Of a stretch of 64,000 nucleotides of DNA, positions 8,661 through 16,789 are shown in pieces. The notes below the pieces were generated by a model. It had not been told where the DNA came from. It saw only the letters and a list, made by a program, of their open reading frames with translations, and searched no databases. Source of the stretch: Enterovirga rhinocerotis (GTDB taxonomy: Bacteria > Pseudomonadota > Alphaproteobacteria > Rhizobiales > Beijerinckiaceae); assembly GCF_004363955.1 (NCBI RefSeq), contig NZ_SNZR01000013.1:62001-126000 (forward strand), given 5' to 3'. The translations under genes were made by a program, and so were the position numbers. Positions within the stretch are counted from its first letter, which is position 1. The number at the start of each line of letters is the position of its first letter.

Positions 8661-9335
8661 CGGCTGGCCCCGGCGGCAATTGCGGCGGGGCTCGCGGCGG
8701 GTCTCGGCGGCTGCGCCGGCCCGCTCTCGACGCTCGATCCGGCCGGCCCGGCCGCGCGCAGCATCTCGGTCCTGATGCTCGTCCTGCTGGTCCTGGCGGC
8801 TCTGTCCTTCGTCGTCATCTTCGGCTTGTTCCTCCTCGCGCTGCGCCGCCGGCGGAGCCGGGCGGTGTCGCAGCGCCTGTTCCTCGTCGGCGGCGGCCTC
8901 GTCTTCCCGCTCGTCCTGCTGAGCGTCGCGACCATCTACGGGGTCGTGCTCGGCGAGCGGATCATCGGCGCCCGCGAACGTCCCGCCCTCTCGATCGAGG
9001 CCCGCGCCGAACGCTGGCACTGGCAGTTTACCCGCGAAGGCCAAGGAGGTTCCGTGACGCGGCGCGACATCCTGGACGTTCCGGCCGGCCGCACCGTCGA
9101 GATCGTGGTCACGAGCGCCGACGTGATCCACAGCTTCTGGGTGCCGCGCCTCGCCGGCAAGATCGATGCGATCCCGGGCATGCGCAACCGCATCCTGATC
9201 CGCGCCGACGTGCCGGGCCGCTACGGCGGGGTCTGCGCCGAGTTCTGCGGCACCGGCCACGCGGAGATGGGCTTCACGCTCGTCGCCCATGATCCCGAGG
9301 CCTGGGCAGACCTCGAGAGGGGGGCTGCGCGATGA
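8607..9335 (+). CDS. coxB: Cytochrome c oxidase subunit II (CuA-containing)
   Basis: A 242-residue lipoprotein-like subunit II. A signal region with lipobox LGGC at about residues 34-37 is followed by two transmembrane helices and a cupredoxin domain. The CuA site is complete: DVIHSFWVPRL supplies the first His, and CAEFCGTGHAEM gives Cys-x3-Cys-x3-His-x2-Met, with the Glu between the cysteines. This marks it as a cytochrome c rather than quinol oxidase subunit. There is no fused heme c domain. Its ATG lies inside the 5' end of the divergent DUF2231 gene, and its stop overlaps the next start (ATGA). Confidence 0.92.
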   Translation: MKRVEIRIAGPRLLAAAHRLAPAAIAAGLAAGLGGCAGPLSTLDPAGPAARSISVLMLVLLVLAALSFVVIFGLFLLALRRRRSRAVSQRLFLVGGGLVFPLVLLSVATIYGVVLGERIIGARERPALSIEARAERWHWQFTREGQGGSVTRRDILDVPAGRTVEIVVTSADVIHSFWVPRLAGKIDAIPGMRNRILIRADVPGRYGGVCAEFCGTGHAEMGFTLVAHDPEAWADLERGAAR

Positions 9336-11833
9336 CGGCGCTGAAGCTGCACAACGCGCTCGAGACGATCTGGGGCCGGCCGCGCGGATGGCGGGGCGTC
9401 CTGACGAACGTCAATCACAGCGATCTCGGCCTTCGCTTCATGATCGCCGCCTCCGTCTATTTCGCGATCGGCGGCGTGCTCGCCATGCTGATCCGCGCCC
9501 AGCTCTCGACGCCGCGCGCGGCCTTCGTCGGGCCGGAGATCTACAACCAGCTCTTCACCATGCATGGCAGCCTGATGATGTTCATGTTCGCCATCCCCTT
9601 CTTCGAGGGGCTGGCCATGTACATGCTGCCGAAGCTGCTCGGTTCGCGCGACCTCGCCTTCCCGCGCCTCTCCGCCTTCGGCTGGTGGTGCTATCTCTTC
9701 GGCGGCTTCATCCTCCTCGGCGCGATGGCCCTCGGCCTCGCGCCGGATGGCGGGTGGTTCATGTACACGCCGCTCGCCTCGAAGACGTATACGCCCGGCA
9801 TCAACGCCGATGTCTGGCTGCTCGGCATCACCTTCGTCGAGATCTCGGCCGTCTGCGCGGCGATCGAGCTCACCGTCAGCGTGCTCAAGCTGCGGGCGCC
9901 GGGCATGTCGCTGATGCGCATGCCGATCTTCGCCTGGTACATCCTCGTCACGGCCGGGATGATGGTGGTCGGCTTCCCGCCGCTGATCCTCGCCTCGACC
10001 CTGCTCGAGATCGAGCGGGCCTTCGGCTGGCCCTTCTTCGACCCGGAGCGCGGCGGGCACCCGCTGCTCTGGCAGCACCTGTTCTGGCTCTTCGGCCACC
10101 CCGAGGTCTACATCATCTTCCTGCCGGCCGCCGGCATCGTCTCGACGGTGCTGCCCGTGATGGTCCGCCATTCCCTGATCGGCTACGGCTGGATCGTCGG
10201 CTCGATCCTGGTGCTGGGCTTCTTCAGCTTCGGCCTGTGGGTCCACCACATGTTCGCGACCGGCATCCCGCACCTGGCGCTGGCCTTCTTCTCCGCCGCC
10301 TCGGCGCTCGTCGCGGTGCCGACGGTCGTGCAGATCTTCGGCTGGCTCGCAACGATGTGGGCCGGCCGGCCGATGCTGTGGCTGCCGATGCTCTATATCG
10401 GCGGCTTCTTCTTCATCTTCCTGCTCGGCGGACTGACCGGGGTCATGCTGGCCATGGTCCCGCTGAACTGGCAGGTCCACGACACCGCCTTCGTCACGGC
10501 GCATCTGCACTACGTGCTCATCGGCGGCTTCATGTTTCCGATGATGGCAGGGATCTATTACTGGCTGCCGCGGCTGACGGGGCGCCGGTCCCACCCGCTG
10601 CTCGGACGGCTCGGCTTCTGGCTCGTCTTCGCCGGCTTCAACGTCACCTTCCTCGTGATGCACCTCACGGGCCTCCTCGGCATGCCGCGGCGGGTCTATA
10701 CCTACCAGCCCGGCCTCGGCTGGGACTGGCCGAACCTCGTCTCCTCGATGGGCTCCTTCGTCATGGCGATCGGCTTCGCGGTCGTCGTGATCGATCTCGG
10801 CCTCGCGGTGCTGTTCGGGCGGCGCTCCTCGCGCAATCCCTGGCGCGCCGCGACGCTGGAATGGGCGCTGCCCATGCCCGTCCCGAGCTACAACCTCGCG
10901 AGCCTGCCGCATGTCGAGACGCGCGAACCGCTTGACCGGGGCCACGCGCTCGCACGCTCGCTCGCGGCCGGGGAGGGCTATCTCGGCCGCGACCGCGAGG
11001 GTCTGCGCGAGACGACCGGCGTCGAGATGGTCTCGGGGCGGCTGACCGAGGTGGTGGTGCTGCCGGGCAATTCCTGGCTGCCGATCGCGACCGCGGCCGC
11101 GACGGGCTGCTTCTTCCTCGCGCTTCTCGTCGGGCTCTACTGGCTGGCGCCGGTCGCCCTCGTCGTCGTCGCGGCGCTGGCCTGGCGCTGGGCCGCCGCG
11201 CTCGGAAGCGACACGGATCGCGGACCTCTCGATGCGGGGCGCGGCGCGGTGGCTCCGCCCCATCACGAGGCGGAGGAGGCGCCGGGATGGTGGGGCAGCG
11301 TCTTCACGCTGACGGCGGATGCGACCTTCCTCATGTCGCTCCTGTTCGGCTACGCCTTCCTCGCGACCGTCGCCCCGGGCTGGCCGCCACCCGAGATGGC
11401 CCGACCCTCCTTCGCCGCCGCCGGCATCGTCCTCCTCGCCGTGCTCGCCGCGTTCCTCGCCGAACGCGAGGGCCTCGCCGCATCGCGCGCCGCGGCGACG
11501 GCGCGCGCGCGCGCCGGCTACGGGCTTGCGGCGACGGCACTCGGCGCCGCCGTGCTCGCGCTGCTCGCCTTCGGCTGGCTCGGCCTGCCCGCCCCGTCGG
11601 GCCATGCCTATGGCGCCGTGGTCTGGGTCCTTCTCGGCTATGGTGTCGTCCATGGGTCGATCGCGATGCTCATGCTCGCCTTCGTCCGCCATCGCCTCGC
11701 CGCGGGATACGTCTCGCCCGCCCGGATGCTCGAGCCGCGCGTGGTGCGGCTGTGGCTGCGCTACACGCTCGCTGCGATGCTCCTCGTGCTCGCGGCGATC
11801 GGCCTGCCCGGAGCCGCGTCATGGCGCTGGTGA
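9332..11833 (+). CDS. Cytochrome c oxidase subunit I fused to subunit III
   Basis: An 833-residue fusion. Residues 1 to about 540 are subunit I: FTMHGSLMMFMF with a heme ligand, WLFGHPEVYIIFLP with the cross-linked His-Tyr pair and the D-channel Glu, WVHHMFATG with the CuB histidines, and HDTAFVTAHLHYVLIGG with the heme ligands. The C-terminal ~190 residues, from about WWGSVFTLTADATFLMSLLF, resemble the subunit III helices, ending with a VHGSIAMLMLAF stretch. I-III fusion is known from other oxidases of this type. The enzyme reduces O2 to water in the inner membrane with proton pumping. The gene is coupled to coxB upstream and the small membrane gene downstream. Confidence 0.93.
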   Translation: MTALKLHNALETIWGRPRGWRGVLTNVNHSDLGLRFMIAASVYFAIGGVLAMLIRAQLSTPRAAFVGPEIYNQLFTMHGSLMMFMFAIPFFEGLAMYMLPKLLGSRDLAFPRLSAFGWWCYLFGGFILLGAMALGLAPDGGWFMYTPLASKTYTPGINADVWLLGITFVEISAVCAAIELTVSVLKLRAPGMSLMRMPIFAWYILVTAGMMVVGFPPLILASTLLEIERAFGWPFFDPERGGHPLLWQHLFWLFGHPEVYIIFLPAAGIVSTVLPVMVRHSLIGYGWIVGSILVLGFFSFGLWVHHMFATGIPHLALAFFSAASALVAVPTVVQIFGWLATMWAGRPMLWLPMLYIGGFFFIFLLGGLTGVMLAMVPLNWQVHDTAFVTAHLHYVLIGGFMFPMMAGIYYWLPRLTGRRSHPLLGRLGFWLVFAGFNVTFLVMHLTGLLGMPRRVYTYQPGLGWDWPNLVSSMGSFVMAIGFAVVVIDLGLAVLFGRRSSRNPWRAATLEWALPMPVPSYNLASLPHVETREPLDRGHALARSLAAGEGYLGRDREGLRETTGVEMVSGRLTEVVVLPGNSWLPIATAAATGCFFLALLVGLYWLAPVALVVVAALAWRWAAALGSDTDRGPLDAGRGAVAPPHHEAEEAPGWWGSVFTLTADATFLMSLLFGYAFLATVAPGWPPPEMARPSFAAAGIVLLAVLAAFLAEREGLAASRAAATARARAGYGLAATALGAAVLALLAFGWLGLPAPSGHAYGAVVWVLLGYGVVHGSIAMLMLAFVRHRLAAGYVSPARMLEPRVVRLWLRYTLAAMLLVLAAIGLPGAASWRW

Positions 11834-12144
11834 TGCGATCCCTCGCCGGGCTCACGCTGTGGGCCGCAGGCTTCTCGCTCCTGTACGGGCTGCACGGTCT
11901 CGGCTGCGGTCTCGGCTGGACCCGCGAGATCCTCGGGCCGCTGACGGTGCTCAACGGAGCCCTGATCGCGCTGTGGCTGATCCTGCTCGGCCTCGCCCTC
12001 TGGCTGGCCCTCTCCTCGCACCGGGCACGCCCGGACTCCGATCCGCGCGGGCTGGCGCGTCTCGCCCTCGTCGGAACCTGGGCCGGCTTCGTCGGCCTCC
12101 TCCTCACGGGCGCGCCTGTGCTCCTGCCGGCGCATTGCCTTTGA
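11821..12144 (+). CDS. Small membrane protein of the oxidase cluster (hypothetical)
   Basis: A 107-residue protein starting at ATG 11821 inside the last codons of the fused oxidase gene (an alternative ATG is 11833). Three hydrophobic helices are evident: one at the N-terminus (LAGLTLWAAGFSLLYGLHGLGCG), one near residues 40-65 and one at the C-terminus ending in VLLPAHCL. No family is recognised with confidence. Its position as last gene of the cluster suggests an accessory role in oxidase assembly or stability, but this is only contextual. Confidence 0.6.
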   Translation: MALVMRSLAGLTLWAAGFSLLYGLHGLGCGLGWTREILGPLTVLNGALIALWLILLGLALWLALSSHRARPDSDPRGLARLALVGTWAGFVGLLLTGAPVLLPAHCL

Positions 12145-12382
12145 TGCGTCGGATCGAAGAATCAATACCGGCAAGCGCCGCTCAAAGATATCGTCAGGAG
12201 AAATCGCTCTTCGCTGAAGTAATGATCGGAGTATCCGAGAGGATGTCGGCCGGAAGCTGCGCATCGCAGATCCGGCCCCGTCCTGAATTCGGAACGTCTG
12301 CTGGCCCGCGACAGATCGGCCGGGACAGGAACCCCGGGATCGATCCTTCCATTGTCCCTCAAATCAAGGGAGGGGATCGCCC

Positions 12383-14665
12383 ATGGCTCGCCGAGCCCGC
12401 TATACGCCGTATGACCAGCCGACCGGCGGCTGGGGCTCCGTCAAATCGCTCGTCAAACACGCGACGCGCCAGAAGGCCGTCGCGAGCGCTCCGGGCTTGA
12501 TGAGGCATCACAACAAACCGGGCGGCTACATGTGCACGAGCTGCGCCTGGGCCAAGCCGGGCAAGCCGCATCTCGCCGAGTTCTGCGAGAACGGCGCGAA
12601 GGCGACGTTCTGGGAGCGGACCGCGAAGCGCACGACGCCGGACTTCTTTGCGAGGCATACGGTCTCCGACCTGCTCGGCTGGTCCGATTACGACCTCGAG
12701 AACGAAGGTCGGCTCACGCATCCGATGCGTTACGACGCGGCCAGCGACCGATATGTCGAGGTGTCCTGGCAGGATGCCTTCGCCGAGATCGGGGCCAAGC
12801 TTCGGACCTACGAGCCGAAGGACACCGTGTTCTACGCCTCGGGCCGAGCCTCGCTCGAGACCTCCTACATGTACCAGCTCTTCGCGCGGCTCTACGGCCA
12901 CAACAACCTGCCGGACAGCTCGAACATGTGCCACGAGACGACCTCGGTGGCCTTGCCGCAGAGCATCGGCACGCCCGTGGGCACGGTGCTGCTCGAGGAT
13001 TTCGAGAAGGCGGACTGCATCGTCTCCTTCGGCCAGAATGTCGGCACGAATGCGCCTCGGCTGCTGCATCAGCTCCAGGAGGTGCGCGAGCGCGACGCGC
13101 CGATCGTCGTGTTCAACCCGCTCCGCGAGCGCGGCTGGGAGGAATTCGCCAATCCGCAGCGCGTCACTCAGATGCTCGCCAACGCGCCGACGCAGATCGC
13201 CACCCAATATTACCAGCTCCGCGCGGGCGGAGACATCGCCGCCATGATGGGGATGGCGAAGGTTCTGCTGGCCTCGGACGACGCGGCGAAGGCGGACGGC
13301 GGACGGCGCATCCTCGACGAGGCCTTCATCGCCGAGCATTGCCACGGTTTCGCGGAGTTCGAGGCGGCGGTCCGCGCCGCGGACTGGGACGAGATCCTCG
13401 CGGCGTCGGGATTGCAGAGAGCCGAGATCGAGGCTGCCGCCGCCACCTTCGGCAAGGCCGAGCGCATCATCGCCATCTACGGCATGGGCCTGACCCAGCA
13501 CCGGCTGGGCGTCGACAGCGTGCAGATGCTGGTCAACCTCATGCTGATGCGCGGCCAGATCGGGGTGCCCGGCGCCGGCCTCTGCCCGGTGCGGGGACAT
13601 TCGAACGTGCAGGGCCAGCGCACGGTCGGCATCGCCGAGAAGGTCGAACTCGTGCCGCTCGACCAGATGGCCGAGCAGTTCGGTTTCGAGCCGCCGCGCG
13701 AGGACGGCATGGCCACGGTCGAGGCCTGCGAGGCGATCGTCGCCGGCCGGGTGCGCGCCTTCATCGGCCTCGGCGGCAATTTCGTCCGCGCCATCCCAGA
13801 GCGCGAGCTGATGGAGGAGAAATGGCGGGGGATCGATCTCTCCGTCCAGATCGCGACCAAGCTCAACCGATCGCATCTCGTCGTCGGTGCGGCGAGCTAT
13901 CTCCTGCCGACGCTGGTGAGATCGGAGATCGACACCCAGGAGAGCGGCCCGCAGATCGTGACGATGGAGGATTCGACGACCTGCATCCACGCCTCGCGCG
14001 GCACCTGGACGCCGGCGGCCGAGACGCTTCTGTCGGAGCCGCGCATCGTCGCCGAACTGGCCAAGGCGACGCTGCCGGCCAATCCGAAGGTGCCGTGGGA
14101 CGCCTGGGTGGCCGATTACGCGATGATCCGCGACGCGATCGAGGCCTCCTACCCGGACGATTTCCGCGATTTCAACCAGCGCCTCGACACGCCCGGCGGC
14201 TTCCCGCGGCCGATCGCGGCGCGCGAGCGCCGCTGGGAGACGGAGACCGGCCGGGCCAATTTCAAGGTGCCGAAAGCCCTGTCGGCGAGCTTCGACGACG
14301 GCACCGATCCGGACGTGCTGCGCTTGATCACGCTGCGGTCGAACGATCAGTTCAACACCACCGTCTACGGCTACGCGGACCGCCTGCGCGGCATCCACGA
14401 TTCCCGCATGATCGTGATGATGAACCGGCAGGACCGGGTCCGTTTCGGCATCGCGGAGAAGGGCACCGCCCGCCTCACCACGGCCGTCGATGACGGCATC
14501 CTGCGCAGCATGGGCGGCTTCGAGGTGATCGATTACGACATCCCCGCCGGGACCTGCGCGGCCTATTACCCGGAATGCAACGCGCTCATTCCCCTCTGGC
14601 ACTTCGCCGAGGAGAGCAAGACGCCGGCCGCGAAATCGGTCCCCGTGCGCGTCGGGGCCGATTGA
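12383..14665 (+). CDS. FdhF/YdeP-family molybdopterin oxidoreductase
   Basis: A 760-residue protein of the molybdopterin oxidoreductase superfamily, subgroup FdhF/YdeP (formate dehydrogenase alpha-like). It has molybdopterin-binding blocks: SNMCHETTSVALPQSIGTP near residues 187-205 with the candidate Mo-ligand Cys, FGQNVGTNAPRLL, GAGLCPVRGHSNVQGQRTVG near 393-412, and a C-terminal domain with TLRSNDQFNTTVYG. Near the N-terminus CTSCAWAKPG plus FCENG could hold a metal site but not a canonical 4Fe-4S ferredoxin set. No signal peptide is seen, so it is probably cytoplasmic. Substrate is unproven; the adjacent formate/nitrite channel makes formate plausible. The FNT gene follows after 13 bp. Confidence 0.85.
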   Translation: MARRARYTPYDQPTGGWGSVKSLVKHATRQKAVASAPGLMRHHNKPGGYMCTSCAWAKPGKPHLAEFCENGAKATFWERTAKRTTPDFFARHTVSDLLGWSDYDLENEGRLTHPMRYDAASDRYVEVSWQDAFAEIGAKLRTYEPKDTVFYASGRASLETSYMYQLFARLYGHNNLPDSSNMCHETTSVALPQSIGTPVGTVLLEDFEKADCIVSFGQNVGTNAPRLLHQLQEVRERDAPIVVFNPLRERGWEEFANPQRVTQMLANAPTQIATQYYQLRAGGDIAAMMGMAKVLLASDDAAKADGGRRILDEAFIAEHCHGFAEFEAAVRAADWDEILAASGLQRAEIEAAAATFGKAERIIAIYGMGLTQHRLGVDSVQMLVNLMLMRGQIGVPGAGLCPVRGHSNVQGQRTVGIAEKVELVPLDQMAEQFGFEPPREDGMATVEACEAIVAGRVRAFIGLGGNFVRAIPERELMEEKWRGIDLSVQIATKLNRSHLVVGAASYLLPTLVRSEIDTQESGPQIVTMEDSTTCIHASRGTWTPAAETLLSEPRIVAELAKATLPANPKVPWDAWVADYAMIRDAIEASYPDDFRDFNQRLDTPGGFPRPIAARERRWETETGRANFKVPKALSASFDDGTDPDVLRLITLRSNDQFNTTVYGYADRLRGIHDSRMIVMMNRQDRVRFGIAEKGTARLTTAVDDGILRSMGGFEVIDYDIPAGTCAAYYPECNALIPLWHFAEESKTPAAKSVPVRVGAD

Positions 14666-14678
14666 GGCGGAGGTCTCG

Positions 14679-15509
14679 ATGGCCCACCCGCTCTCCGCGC
14701 CGGAACCGGCCGATCTCCGGGAGGAGGTGTTCGCGGCGCTGGCCGACAAGGCGGCGCTGCCCGCCTCTGCGATGATCGTGCTCGGCCTGCTCGCCGGCGT
14801 CTATATCGGGATCGGGGGCATCCTCGCGACGGTCGCGCTCGCCGGGGCCGAGGCCATGCCCTACGGGGCGGGCCAGGTCCTGGCGGGGCTCGTCTTCTCG
14901 GTCGGGCTCGGGCTTGTGATCGTCGCCGGGGCGGAGCTCTTCACCGGCAACACCATGATGACGGCCGTGGTCGCGGATGGCCGGATCGGCGCGGCCCAGG
15001 CGCTGAAGGCCCTCGGGATCGTCTATCTCGCCAATCTCGCCGGAGCGGTGCTCCTCGCGCTGCTGGTCCTCGGCGCCGGATTGCACGAGGCCGGCGACGG
15101 CGCGGTCGGCCGCGCGGCGGTCGAACTCGGCCAGGCCAAGGTCGGCAATCCGTTCGCCGCGATGCTGGCGAGCGGCATCCTCGCCAACATGCTCGTCTGC
15201 CTCGCGGTCTGGATGGCCTATGCCGGGCGGACGCTCACGCAGAAGCTGGCGGGTCTCACCCTTCCCGTCGCCGCCTTCGTCGCCGCAGGGTTCGAGCATT
15301 CCGTGGCGAACATGTATCTCTTGCCCTACGCGCTGATGGTGCAGGGGAGCGTGGGCGGGGCAGGAGACGCGGTCTCTCTCGCCGGCATCGCGGGCAATCT
15401 CGTCCCGGCGACGCTCGGGAACATCCTCGGCGGCTCCCTCGTCGGGTTCGCCTACGCGACATCGACGGATGAGGCGGGGGAGAAGACCCGGACCTCCGCG
15501 GGGCGCTGA
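14679..15509 (+). CDS. Formate/nitrite transporter (FNT) family channel
   Basis: A 276-residue FNT-family membrane channel for small monovalent anions such as formate, nitrite or acetate. Signature 1 is visible as AGAELFTGNTMM near residues 86-97 and signature 2 as GFEHSVANMYLLPYALM near residues 206-222. Six helices fit the family topology. The gene lies 13 bp after the YdeP-type oxidoreductase and is almost certainly co-transcribed with it, which suggests that the pair imports and oxidises (or exports) a C1 acid. The substrate is inferred. Confidence 0.9.
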   Translation: MAHPLSAPEPADLREEVFAALADKAALPASAMIVLGLLAGVYIGIGGILATVALAGAEAMPYGAGQVLAGLVFSVGLGLVIVAGAELFTGNTMMTAVVADGRIGAAQALKALGIVYLANLAGAVLLALLVLGAGLHEAGDGAVGRAAVELGQAKVGNPFAAMLASGILANMLVCLAVWMAYAGRTLTQKLAGLTLPVAAFVAAGFEHSVANMYLLPYALMVQGSVGGAGDAVSLAGIAGNLVPATLGNILGGSLVGFAYATSTDEAGEKTRTSAGR

Positions 15510-15556
15510 GACCCGTCGCGGAGCGGACCATCATCGCCTGACGAGGTCGTCTTGCG

Positions 15557-15597
15557 GTCCGTCCATATTCGGGATAATTTCTCGCATATGGACGGAC
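15557..15597. promoter_or_regulatory. Inverted-repeat operator candidate at the XRE-cupin gene start
   Basis: A perfect 12-bp inverted repeat, GTCCGTCCATAT at 15557-15568 and ATATGGACGGAC at 15586-15597, separated by 17 bp that include AT-rich GGATAATTT. The right arm contains the ATG (15588) of the XRE-cupin regulator. Placement suggests an autoregulatory operator. As a hairpin it could also act on the upstream FNT mRNA, but it lacks a U tract, so the operator reading is preferred. Confidence 0.55.
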
Positions 15598-16145
15598 GGT
15601 TCACGGATGAGCGGCTCGCCGCCCGCCTTCGCGGCCTGCGGGCCGAGCGCGCCTGGTCTCTCGACGAACTGGCCCGCGCGAGCGGGGTCAGCCGGGCGAC
15701 GCTGTCGCGCCTCGAACATGCCGAGGTCAGCCCGACCGCGAGCGTCCTCAACCGTCTCTGCGCGGCCTTCGGCCTCTCCATGTCGCGGCTGATGGCACTG
15801 GTCGAGGAGGCGGGGACACCCTTGGTCCGGCGCGATCAGCAGCCGCTCTGGTCCGATGCCGAAGCGGGGTTCGAACGGCTATCGGTCTCGCCGCCCGGAT
15901 CCGGCCTCGCGGCCGAGGTCGTCGAAGGCCGGCTCCGGGCCGGCGCGCGCATTGCCTATGAGCGGACGCCGCGGCCGGGGCTCGAGCACCATCTCGTCAT
16001 GCTCGAGGGCAGCCTCGCCGTGACGATCGAGGGCGAGACCCATCGGCTCGGCGCCGGCGATTGTCTGCGCTACCGCCTGTTCGGGCCGAGCGTCTTCGAG
16101 ACGCCGGCCGGTGCCGGCGCCCGCTATCTCCTCTTTTTGGTGTGA
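15588..16145 (+). CDS. XRE-family regulator with C-terminal cupin domain
   Basis: A 185-residue transcription factor. An N-terminal HTH (RLAARLRGLRAERAWSLDELARASGVSRATLSRLEHAEVSPT, residues about 8-50) is joined to a C-terminal cupin (ERTPRPGLEHHLVMLEGSLAVTIEGETHRLGAGDCLRY, residues about 125-165) that should sense a small ligand. ATG 15588 is chosen because it sits 4-8 codons ahead of the HTH; an in-frame TTG at 15552 is an alternative. An inverted repeat overlaps the start, consistent with autoregulation. It follows the FNT gene and is 5 bp upstream of a GNAT gene. The related regulators often govern transport or amino-acid-type metabolism. Confidence 0.87.
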   Translation: MDGRFTDERLAARLRGLRAERAWSLDELARASGVSRATLSRLEHAEVSPTASVLNRLCAAFGLSMSRLMALVEEAGTPLVRRDQQPLWSDAEAGFERLSVSPPGSGLAAEVVEGRLRAGARIAYERTPRPGLEHHLVMLEGSLAVTIEGETHRLGAGDCLRYRLFGPSVFETPAGAGARYLLFLV

Positions 16146-16150
16146 GCGCG

Positions 16151-16669
16151 ATGCGGATCGATCGTCTGGCCCCCGGCGACCTCGAGCGCGATGGTCCGGC
16201 GCTGGCCGATCTCCTCCATGCCTGCGTCCATGCCGGCGCGAGCGTCGGCTATGTCCTGCCCTTCGGCCGCGACGATGCCATGCGCTTCTGGCGCGAGGCG
16301 GTGCTGCCGGCCGTGCGGGCCGGGACCCGGATCCTCCTCGTCCTGCGGGACGCAGAGGAGATCGCGGGCACCGTCCAGCTCGACATCGACACGCCCCCGA
16401 ACCAGCCGCATCGGGCGGAGGCGCGAAAGCTCCTCGTCCATCCCCGCCATCGCCGCCGCGGCGTCGCGCGGGCCCTGATGGCCGAGCTCGAAACGGCCGC
16501 GCGCGAGCGGGGGCGCAGCCTCGTCACGCTCGATACCCGCACCGGCGATGCGGCCGAGCCGCTCTACGCCTCGCTCGGCTACAGCATCTGCGGGACGATC
16601 CCGGGCTATTGCCGCGACCCCATTGCCGATGCCTGGGACGCGACGACGATCATGTACAAGACGCTGTAG
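16151..16669 (+). CDS. GNAT-family N-acetyltransferase
   Basis: A 172-residue acetyltransferase of the GNAT fold. The acetyl-CoA binding motif A is clear in AEARKLLVHPRHRRRGVARALMAELETAARERG (about residues 92-125, R-x-x-G-x-A pattern as RRRGVA), followed by the LVTLDTRTGDAAEPLYASLGY motif B region. The substrate is unknown. It begins 5 bp after the XRE-cupin regulator and is likely its operon partner. Confidence 0.88.
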   Translation: MRIDRLAPGDLERDGPALADLLHACVHAGASVGYVLPFGRDDAMRFWREAVLPAVRAGTRILLVLRDAEEIAGTVQLDIDTPPNQPHRAEARKLLVHPRHRRRGVARALMAELETAARERGRSLVTLDTRTGDAAEPLYASLGYSICGTIPGYCRDPIADAWDATTIMYKTL

Positions 16670-16789
16670 CGGCGATGCCGGGCCGGCGCGCGAGAGCCGC
16701 CCGGCCTTGCGGATACGGCGCCAGGAAACGGATGGCGCGTCGGGCGGGCGCGCGGAATCTACGGTCCTTCTCCGGCTCCGGGATCCGTC

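Noticed and set aside
9221-11692. Long open frame on the minus strand across the fused oxidase gene
   Set aside because: Composition is low-complexity Arg/Glu/His and the opposite strand encodes complete heme-copper oxidase motifs.
12359-14749. Long minus-strand open frame opposite the YdeP-type gene
   Set aside because: Antisense shadow; no domain recognised and the sense strand is a complete molybdoenzyme.
15557-15597. Inverted repeat read as a rho-independent terminator of the FNT gene
   Set aside because: The loop is 17 nt, no T tract follows, and the right arm holds the next gene's start codon; an operator fits better.
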